6,099 nucleotides of DNA from contig JBFIPX010000197.1 of the NCBI GenBank assembly GCA_041609895.1, positions 1-6,099 on the forward strand, written 5' to 3'. This document shows positions 1 through 4,740 of this stretch, one piece after another. The notes beneath the pieces are model-generated. The model was not told the origin of the DNA, ran no database searches, and worked only from the letters and a program-made list of their open reading frames with translations. Every line of letters begins with the position of its first letter. The first letter of the stretch is position 1. Both the position numbers and the translations under genes were made by a program. The stretch comes from JAHHLP01 sp041609895. Its GTDB lineage: Bacteria > Bacteroidota > Rhodothermia > Rhodothermales > JABDKH01.

Positions 1-81
1 AGGGATCTCGAATGGCTGTGCCGCTGCGTTCAGCCAGAAGAGCAGCAGGGTGGGCAAGGCGAAAGCCGAGAATCGAATCAT
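1..81 (-). CDS. N-terminus of a secreted protein (partial, runs off the window start)
   Basis: An ATG at 81..79 opens a frame that stays open to base 1, giving 27 residues. They read as a classical Sec signal peptide: a short basic start (MIR), a hydrophobic core rich in Leu and Phe (residues about 4 to 17), then NAAAQPFEIP, with a likely signal peptidase I cut after Ala-Ala-Ala and before Gln21 or Gln22. Gln directly after the cut is common in exported Bacteroidota proteins. There is no lipobox cysteine, so a soluble periplasmic, outer-membrane or secreted protein is expected. It lies 83 bp downstream of the queuosine-precursor transporter stop, in the same direction. The mature domain is outside the window, so the function cannot be named. 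Only the signal peptide character supports it as a real gene. Confidence 0.6.
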   Translation of the reverse strand, partial: MIRFSAFALPTLLLFWLNAAAQPFEIP

Positions 82-164
82 TCGGTACGATAGGAAACAG
101 GAGCGGCGCCAATTAACGTCTTACTTGCCTGAATTGAAAGGCAGACGGCGGTCCAGTGAAAACG
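82..164 (-). other. Intergenic region with weak hairpin potential
   Basis: This gap follows the transporter stop codon and precedes the signal-peptide ORF. It holds a short stem, TGCCT (126-130) against AGGCA (139-143) with an 8-nt loop. A 6-bp inverted repeat, TAACGT (114-119) and ACGTTA (162-167), encloses it and overlaps the transporter stop codon. No T-run follows either stem, so this is at best a weak terminator or RNA-processing signal. No clear promoter hexamers for the downstream gene were recognised. Confidence 0.2.
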
Positions 165-899
165 TTAGTCTGCCTCCGCAGCAGATAGGACAAGTTCTTC
201 AGCAGTCTCTTTCCCGAGGTAGGCGTCCATTACCCAATGGGCCGCATAGATAATGGGGGTGATCACGATTGCGATGATGAACTTGTAAGCGTAGTTGAAC
301 AGCGTGATCGCGATGATCGCCTCGAAGCTCAACTGACCGTAGAAAGCGATTGTCAGGACTATGAACGTGTCCAGAAATTGAGATCCGAAGGTTGACCCGG
401 TCGCGCGGAGCCATAGGTGCCGCCCCTTGGTGAGCCGCCTGAGCCAGTGAAACAGGGTGATGTCGGCGAGCTGACCAATGATGTACGCTACAAGGCTTCC
501 AACAATGACGCGACCCGTAGCGCCGAACACGACGTCGAAAGCGGCACCCGGAACCGGTGATATCTCGGATGTCGGAGCCGCGATGGCGACCTGTAAAATG
601 GCGAACTCAAAGATGATCATCACCATGCCAAGGACCGTGACAAATCGGATGCCCTTGACGCCGTAGTACTCGTTCAGCAGGTCGGTGATAATGAAAGTGA
701 TCGGAAAGGCGATCACACCTGCCGTCATGATCACCTGATCGAACCTCGTTCCAAGAATGACGACTGAGAACGGAAGTTCGAAGAGGGTAAAGAGCTTGCC
801 GGCGGTCGCCTCAGCAATGACAAGCGCCGTTATGAAGATGGCGGCGCATACGACATACAGCTTCTGCGGGCGGCTAAGTTCGTAGGGTTCGTGTCGCAT
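165..899 (-). CDS. yhhQ: Queuosine precursor transporter, YhhQ/VUT family (DUF165)
   Basis: This 244-residue inner-membrane protein belongs to the YhhQ (vitamin uptake-like, DUF165) family, whose studied E. coli member imports the queuosine precursors preQ0 and preQ1 used to modify tRNA wobble position 34. About six hydrophobic segments are visible, near residues 14-34, 43-50, 56-73, 87-108, 131-150 and 178-222. Family-like stretches are FPITFIITDLLNEYYG (65-80), the VGSLVAYIIGQLADITLFHWLRR segment around 133-155, and ATGSTFGSQFLDTF (166-179). These carry polar residues inside membrane segments, as expected for substrate contact. The length is normal for the family. The ATG at 899 is the natural start and has no Shine-Dalgarno sequence. 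The MarR gene ends 48 bp upstream on the same strand, so co-transcription is plausible. The family is clear; substrate specificity (preQ0, preQ1 or queuine) is inferred. Confidence 0.9.
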   Translation of the reverse strand: MRHEPYELSRPQKLYVVCAAIFITALVIAEATAGKLFTLFELPFSVVILGTRFDQVIMTAGVIAFPITFIITDLLNEYYGVKGIRFVTVLGMVMIIFEFAILQVAIAAPTSEISPVPGAAFDVVFGATGRVIVGSLVAYIIGQLADITLFHWLRRLTKGRHLWLRATGSTFGSQFLDTFIVLTIAFYGQLSFEAIIAITLFNYAYKFIIAIVITPIIYAAHWVMDAYLGKETAEELVLSAAEAD

Positions 900-947
900 G
901 CGGCGGGCGGTTGGCTTTACCCTGCGAAGATACGTTCCAGCCGTGTA

Positions 948-1406
948 TCAGCCCGAAGCACGAAGCCGATCCAAAAGATCACTCAACTGCTTGTGCTCCC
1001 TGGCGCTGAGCGCCGAACCAAGCCGATCGACTGATGCTGACACGGCCGGGTCCATCTTCTTGAGCAAGTCCAGGCCCTTCCCGGTGATGTGAACCTCGAC
1101 AACGCGCCGGTCGTGGTCCGCCCGCTCCCGACTTATCAGTCTGCGCTTCTGCAACCGATTAAGCAGGCGGGTTACGTCGGGCGTGCGATCGATTAGACGA
1201 CTTCCGATGTCGCTACAAGTCAGTGCGTTGGGATGCGAGCCGCGCAGAATTCTTAATACATTATACTGTGCAGGAGTGATGTCGAAAGAGCCCATGGTCC
1301 CGGACATCTCCGAGAGCATCCACGAGTTAGTCACCATGACGTTCAGCATGGACTCCTGAGAGGGAGACTCGAACGCCCCCTGTTTCAACCTTTCCTTAAG
1401 ATTCAT
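948..1406 (-). CDS. MarR-family transcriptional regulator
   Basis: A winged helix-turn-helix protein of 152 residues from the preferred ATG at 1406; an in-frame TTG at 1424 would add six residues (MIAPRQ). N-terminal helices (about 15-40) are the likely dimer arm. FDITPAQYNVLRIL (41-54) is the typical MarR entry helix. CSDIGSRLIDRTPDVTRLLNRLQKRRLI spans the helix-turn-helix and recognition helix (about 64-91), and SRERADHDRRVVEVHITGKG (92-111) is the beta wing with the conserved D-x-R-x3-V pattern. The C-terminal helices (about 112-150) complete the dimer interface. MarR proteins usually repress their own operon and neighbours and respond to small ligands or oxidation. The only cysteine is Cys64, so an OhrR-type thiol switch is not obvious. 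A dyad upstream at 1432-1459 is a candidate operator. The queuosine-precursor transporter follows 48 bp downstream and may be a target. The ligand is unknown. Confidence 0.9.
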   Translation of the reverse strand: MNLKERLKQGAFESPSQESMLNVMVTNSWMLSEMSGTMGSFDITPAQYNVLRILRGSHPNALTCSDIGSRLIDRTPDVTRLLNRLQKRRLISRERADHDRRVVEVHITGKGLDLLKKMDPAVSASVDRLGSALSAREHKQLSDLLDRLRASG

Positions 1407-1431
1407 CTGACGAGGCGCAATCAATGTGGTG

Positions 1432-1459
1432 GGTAACTGTTGTTATAACAGGTTTTACC
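1432..1459 (-). promoter_or_regulatory. Candidate marR promoter/operator dyad
   Basis: An interrupted inverted repeat lies 25 to 53 bp upstream of the preferred marR ATG. Its arms are GGTAA (1432-1436) plus CTGTT (1437-1441), and AACAG (1447-1451) plus TTACC (1455-1459), with 3 unpaired bases on one side. Its centre contains the perfect 10-bp palindrome TGTTATAACA (1441-1450). Read on the minus strand, that palindrome includes TATAAC (1447..1442), a fair -10 hexamer; no good -35 was found at 17 bp. A dyad over the -10 is the classic place for MarR autorepression. The symmetry is seen directly; the role is inferred. Confidence 0.45.
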
Positions 1460-1461
1460 GC

Positions 1462-1487
1462 CACACCGAACGTCCGTTCCGGTTGTG
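1462..1487 (-). other. Imperfect hairpin after the kinase gene, possible weak terminator
   Basis: Ten to thirty-five bases past the kinase stop codon, CACACCGAACG (1462-1472) pairs with CGTTCCGGTTGTG (1475-1487), apart from two single-base bulges. The loop is very tight. No T-run follows in the direction of transcription, so intrinsic termination would be inefficient. It could equally protect the 3' end of the phoBR message. Confidence 0.25.
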
Positions 1488-1497
1488 AAGGTGCGAT

Positions 1498-2577
1498 CTA
1501 GAGGGCGATCGCGGCTTCGTAGCGGTCAGGTTTGTATGCGTGGACCGGTGAAGACTGCAGTGAAAAGCCAAACGTAGAGCCACGCCCCTCCGTACTGCTT
1601 ACCTGCAGCTTGCGGCCATGCGCCGCAAGAATGTGCTTGACGATGGAGAGCCCCAGGCCGGTACCGCCCTGCGATCGCGATCGGCTCTTGTCCACGCGAT
1701 AAAACCGCTCCGTCAGGCGCGGCAGATGCTCGACGGCGATGCCGATTCCGTCATCCACGACCGAGATCTTGATCTCTGACGGTTCAACGGAGCGCGCTAC
1801 AACTTCGACACTGCCCGACGGGTTCGTGTACTTCAGCGCGTTATCGACAAGGTTTGTGAGTACCTGGCGGATACGCTCCTGATCGCCCAGCGCGGGCGGA
1901 AGGGCTTGTGGAAGTACCGCCCGCATGCTGATTTCTTTCTCTGCGGCCAGCGGTTCAAGCGACTCGAGAACCTCCCATATAATCTGGTCTACCGCGAATG
2001 GCGCTTTCACCATTCGCAGTTGGCCGGTCTCCATCGCCGATATCTCAGACAGGTCCTTGGCAAGATTGTCCAGCCGGTCAGCGTTTCTGAAGATCTTGTT
2101 GATGAAAGACCGGTTGACTTCCGGGTCCTCGATGGCACCGCGCAAAAGGGTCTCCGAAAAGCCCTTGATCGCGAATATGGGCGTCTTCAGTTCATGGGAG
2201 ACGTTACCAATAAAGTCGCGACGGTAACTCTCCATCTTCTTGAGCTCTTCCATCTCCTCTCGTACTGCCTTGCCGGACCGCCGGGCCAATCGGCCCAGTT
2301 CGGCGAGTTCGTCATCACCGCGTACGTCGGCTTCGTCCATGGCATCGAAGGAGCGTTCGCCGATCCCAAGAAGGAGTCGCTCTATTTCACGCAGCTTCTC
2401 AACGATGAGCAAGTGGACAAGGAGGTAGCCACACCCTCCGATAACAAGAGCCCCGACTGCGGCGGACCAAATCGGAATGCCGTCTGCCACCAATAGGCCA
2501 AGCAGAGCGAGGACGGCGCCACTGACGATCGTGATACCGATCGACGCGCGCAGCGGGAGACGAAAGACCCTAATCAT
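1498..2577 (-). CDS. phoR: PhoR-like sensor histidine kinase
   Basis: A 359-residue membrane histidine kinase, partner of the response regulator encoded 32 bp upstream. Two transmembrane helices (about 12-32 and 36-58) are joined by only a few residues, so there is no extracytoplasmic sensor domain. A HAMP-like and coiled-coil linker (about 60-118) leads straight into the HisKA domain, with phospho-accepting His128 in FIGNVSHELKTP. The HATPase_c domain has the N box NLVDNALKY (242-250), G1 DDGIGI (275-280), an F-box-like RFYRVD (291-296) and G2 GGTGLGL (304-310). All catalytic motifs look intact. The H-box wording and genomic position are typical of PhoR, the phosphate-limitation kinase. The PAS domain present in many PhoR proteins is missing, as is common for shorter versions. 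A tail of about 17 residues follows the ATPase fold. The ATG at 2577 is the clear start. Another envelope-stress kinase of the same family is the main alternative. Confidence 0.87.
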   Translation of the reverse strand: MIRVFRLPLRASIGITIVSGAVLALLGLLVADGIPIWSAAVGALVIGGCGYLLVHLLIVEKLREIERLLLGIGERSFDAMDEADVRGDDELAELGRLARRSGKAVREEMEELKKMESYRRDFIGNVSHELKTPIFAIKGFSETLLRGAIEDPEVNRSFINKIFRNADRLDNLAKDLSEISAMETGQLRMVKAPFAVDQIIWEVLESLEPLAAEKEISMRAVLPQALPPALGDQERIRQVLTNLVDNALKYTNPSGSVEVVARSVEPSEIKISVVDDGIGIAVEHLPRLTERFYRVDKSRSRSQGGTGLGLSIVKHILAAHGRKLQVSSTEGRGSTFGFSLQSSPVHAYKPDRYEAAIAL

Positions 2578-2609
2578 TTCTTGCCAGCTCTGCGTCGATT
2601 GGGGAAGAT

Positions 2610-3329
2610 CTATTCCTTGAATCGGTAACCGACACCCTTGACCGTTTGAATGTACTCGCTTCCGATCTTCTCCCGGATCTTTCGAACATGCACGTCAACG
2701 GTTCGGTCCACCACATACACATCGGTACCCCACACCGTATCAAGCAGCTCTGTGCGCGAGAAGACGATCCCAGGTTTCGATGCGAGAAAATACAGTAGTT
2801 CAAACTCCTTGCGGGGAAGCCGGTATTCCTCACTCTCGCCATTTTGAATCTTGAGAACACGAAAGCGGTCACGGTCAATTTCGAGATCGTGGACGGAGAG
2901 CTTCTCAGGCGGATTCTCTGATCGATCTCTTGATCGAAGGAGTGCGTTCGTTTGACTGAGGAGGACCGGTAGTGATATGGGCTTTGTCAGATAGATATCC
3001 GCCCCCACATCAAGTCCCGCGACGTGATCTTCCTCTTCGCTCTTCGCCGTGAGCATCAGAATCGGCACGGATCGAAGGACGGCATGACTGCGAATCGTTC
3101 GGCAGAACTCGATACCATCCATGCGCGGCATCATGACGTCGAGGATTATGACGTCGGGAGAATCGGCTTGAGCCTTTTCAAGCGCTTCGATGCCGTCTCG
3201 CGCCAGATCTACATGATAACCTTCCTTTCGAAGGTTGTAGTCAAGGAGGTCGAGAATGTCGTCCTCGTCATCGACAACAAGGATGCGGCCTCTTGCTTGC
3301 GGGGTGGACGCGCTGCGGTTGACGTTCAA
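2610..3329 (-). CDS. phoB: PhoB-like OmpR-family response regulator
   Basis: A 239-residue response regulator with a receiver domain (about 14-133) and an OmpR/PhoB winged-helix DNA-binding domain (about 145-238). The acidic pocket is Asp20-Asp21, the phosphorylation site is Asp64 in ILDVMMP, the switch Thr is Thr94 in LMLTAK, and the conserved Lys is Lys116 in YLTKP. The effector domain shows LPRKEFELLYFLASKPG (171-187), the recognition helix region VDRTVDVHVRKIREKIG (207-223) and the wing TVKGVGYRF (229-237). The start is the TTG at 3329: the frame closes with a TAA at 3365..3363, no ATG or GTG lies between, and the receiver begins 14 residues in. It is followed by the kinase after 32 bp, a normal phoBR order. 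It probably activates phosphate-starvation genes when phosphorylated; the tandem repeat upstream suggests autoregulation. Assignment to PhoB rather than another OmpR regulator rests on similarity and context. Confidence 0.88.
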   Translation of the reverse strand: MNVNRSASTPQARGRILVVDDEDDILDLLDYNLRKEGYHVDLARDGIEALEKAQADSPDVIILDVMMPRMDGIEFCRTIRSHAVLRSVPILMLTAKSEEEDHVAGLDVGADIYLTKPISLPVLLSQTNALLRSRDRSENPPEKLSVHDLEIDRDRFRVLKIQNGESEEYRLPRKEFELLYFLASKPGIVFSRTELLDTVWGTDVYVVDRTVDVHVRKIREKIGSEYIQTVKGVGYRFKE

Positions 3330-3398
3330 ACGGTCTCTGAATTCTGAGCCTATCTCACACGATTACAGAATGATAAGTTACACTGATTGTCCCGTGCC

Positions 3399-3420
3399 AA
3401 TGTAACCGAAATGTTACCGA
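3399..3420 (-). promoter_or_regulatory. Tandem 11-bp repeat upstream of phoB, candidate Pho box
   Basis: On the plus strand, AATGTAACCGA (3399-3409) is followed immediately by AATGTTACCGA (3410-3420), 10 of 11 identical. Read with phoB this gives TAACAT and TTACAT separated by 5 bp. An 11-bp period of direct repeats is the layout bound by PhoB/PhoP-type OmpR regulators. The pair sits 70 bp upstream of the phoB TTG and 8 bp past the iron-sulfur gene stop. A possible -10 (TATCAT, 3375..3370) lies 23 bp closer to phoB. The same bases also form an inverted repeat (GTAAC-N6-GTTAC, 3402-3417), so a dyad-binding dimer is an alternative. Confidence 0.5.
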
Positions 3421-3427
3421 GTCGCCC

Positions 3428-3646
3428 TCATTCATCAGCTGCCGAATCGATGAGATAGTCAAAAGCGATCTCGCCGGTCCGCAGCATTCGCCGGACGTAT
3501 GGGTGACATAATCCGCAGTTCATACCAAAGGGCACAACCTTCTGTAGATCAGGAAGCTCGACTATTCCTTTCGAATCAGCGACCTTCTTTAGATCCTCGA
3601 AAGTTACTCCGTGACACAGACACCTATCGACCCATATGCCACTCAT
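3428..3646 (-). CDS. Small BFD-type [2Fe-2S] protein
   Basis: A 72-residue soluble protein with four cysteines in the pattern Cys9-x-Cys11 and Cys44-x2-Cys47, with 32 residues between the pairs. This matches the BFD-like [2Fe-2S] fold (Fer2_BFD), where E. coli bacterioferritin-associated ferredoxin has nearly the same spacing. RCLCHGVTFEDLKK (8-21) and NCGLCHPYVRRML (43-55) are the two cluster loops; His12 and His48 sit next to them. There is no signal peptide, so it is cytoplasmic. It is the last gene of the receptor-lipoprotein operon, starting 5 bp after the lipoprotein stop. A true Bfd reduces bacterioferritin to release iron; no bacterioferritin gene is visible here. It might instead pass electrons to a step in handling the imported cofactor or iron. 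The fold call is strong, the role unknown. Confidence 0.85.
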   Translation of the reverse strand: MSGIWVDRCLCHGVTFEDLKKVADSKGIVELPDLQKVVPFGMNCGLCHPYVRRMLRTGEIAFDYLIDSAADE

Positions 3647-3651
3647 TACGA

Positions 3652-4725
3652 CTACTCCTCAATGAAGTCGATGTGTGACGGCGCCACCCCTGCTCCGAAC
3701 TCCGCTACCACCGACCCGTCAAGGGAAAGCATCGTCACGCTACCGGCCTGTGTGAAGCCAGGAACGCGCGCAACGTACAGAAGGCCATCGGTATCTCGAT
3801 ATGCAACACCGCCGATCGGCTCGCCTTCGATCGGACCGATCACGTTGGAGACCGCATTCACGTCGGTGTCAATCGCCAGAATCGTCCGCTGCTCAAGAAC
3901 CACAAACAGCCTTCGAAGAGACGCGGCGTAGAAGGCGTCCTGACCCGGCCCTGCGGTAGTGATCATCCCGTCGAGTGATATTCGGTCGGTCTCCACACCG
4001 GAGGCCGGGTCCAGTACCAGGATAGCACCATCGGTGGTGCCGACGACGTTGAATTCTGCGTCATAGATGATCTGCCCGCTACACACGACCAGCAGCTCCA
4101 CCTGCGCGTCAAGGAAGGTAAACCGTGGGCCATCACAGTCTACATCGATGGTTCGTGAGACAGCGCGACCGGGCAGACTCACGACCGAGATCGACTCTCC
4201 GGCTCCGAAGCCATGATTCGCCACGAAAGCCTCGTCGCCGAGAACAAGAATCCCTTCCGGATTGGCTCCCACCTCAATTGTTGCCGATACGCGGGATTGG
4301 CCCAGATCGATTAGCGAGACGCTGTTGTCAAACAAATTGGTAACGAGCAAGGTGGCGTCGTCGGCGCGCGACATATAGCGCGGGCTCTCCACATTCACGA
4401 TCTGGCTTACCTGATCGCCGGTCACGGGGTCAAAAACGTCAACTCGGTTGCCCGTGTTGGAGGCGACGTGAACGCGCGCGTCAGACACGTGGATACTTTG
4501 AACGATCGATGCAAGCCCAGAGACCATCACGGACGATTCTCCTGTGGCCGGGTCATAGACGGACACCGATCCGTTGCCGTCTGAAAAATTTCCCTGATTG
4601 GCAACAACGACCTTTCCGAGAACAGGCGTGTCGTCTTCCGACGATGATAACTCACATGCGGCAAGCACGACCGCGGCAACGAGAAGAACAGCGAGACGAA
4701 ACGATGGAAGTAGAGGGAACGTCAT
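3652..4725 (-). CDS. BtuG-like seven-bladed beta-propeller lipoprotein (DUF5074/YncE-like)
   Basis: A 357-residue lipoprotein. The signal peptide (1-23) ends in the lipobox LAAC, with Cys24 the lipidated residue; ELSSSEDD follows, an acidic tether resembling surface-export signals of Bacteroidota lipoproteins. The rest is a propeller with seven repeats of a strand then turn, each with a core like VSVYDPATG: near residues 53-63, 94-104, 135-145, 178-188, 234-244, 281-291 and 329-338. The first repeat, VANQGNFSDGNGSVSVYDP, is very like the opening of DUF5074 proteins. Cys197 and Cys215 could form a disulfide. BtuG of Bacteroides is a surface seven-bladed propeller that binds vitamin B12 and caps the receptor BtuB. 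Here the gene starts 15 bp after a BtuB-like receptor gene, which supports the same partnership. Propellers of this type are functionally diverse, so another ligand (siderophore, metal chelate) is possible. The family is fairly sure, B12 binding is inferred. Confidence 0.82.
   Translation of the reverse strand: MTFPLLPSFRLAVLLVAAVVLAACELSSSEDDTPVLGKVVVANQGNFSDGNGSVSVYDPATGESSVMVSGLASIVQSIHVSDARVHVASNTGNRVDVFDPVTGDQVSQIVNVESPRYMSRADDATLLVTNLFDNSVSLIDLGQSRVSATIEVGANPEGILVLGDEAFVANHGFGAGESISVVSLPGRAVSRTIDVDCDGPRFTFLDAQVELLVVCSGQIIYDAEFNVVGTTDGAILVLDPASGVETDRISLDGMITTAGPGQDAFYAASLRRLFVVLEQRTILAIDTDVNAVSNVIGPIEGEPIGGVAYRDTDGLLYVARVPGFTQAGSVTMLSLDGSVVAEFGAGVAPSHIDFIEE
3655..3660 (-). promoter_or_regulatory. 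Shine-Dalgarno-like site for the [2Fe-2S] gene
   Basis: GAGGAG on the minus strand ends 8 bp before the ATG at 3646 and forms the last two Glu codons of the lipoprotein gene. It supports this start and coupled translation of the two genes. It stands out because the other starts in the window have no such site. Confidence 0.45.
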
Positions 4726-4740
4726 TCGATTGGTATGCTA

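Noticed and set aside
1422..1424. TTG as the start of the MarR gene
   Set aside because: An ATG six codons downstream (1406) leads directly into a normal MarR N-terminus. TTG is possible but less likely, and the extra residues show no family feature.
1906..2496. Long plus-strand open frame of 196 codons opposite the histidine kinase
   Set aside because: It lies wholly antisense to a kinase with intact motifs, and its translation has no recognisable domain or sensible start context; it is a by-product of the codon use of the kinase gene.
3024..3347. Plus-strand open frame of 107 codons opposite phoB
   Set aside because: Antisense shadow of the receiver domain with no family features.
3330..3427. 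Terminator between the uptake operon and phoB
   Set aside because: The only stem is the 5-bp GTAAC/GTTAC dyad within the tandem repeat, with no T-run; too weak to call, so some read-through into phoB is possible.
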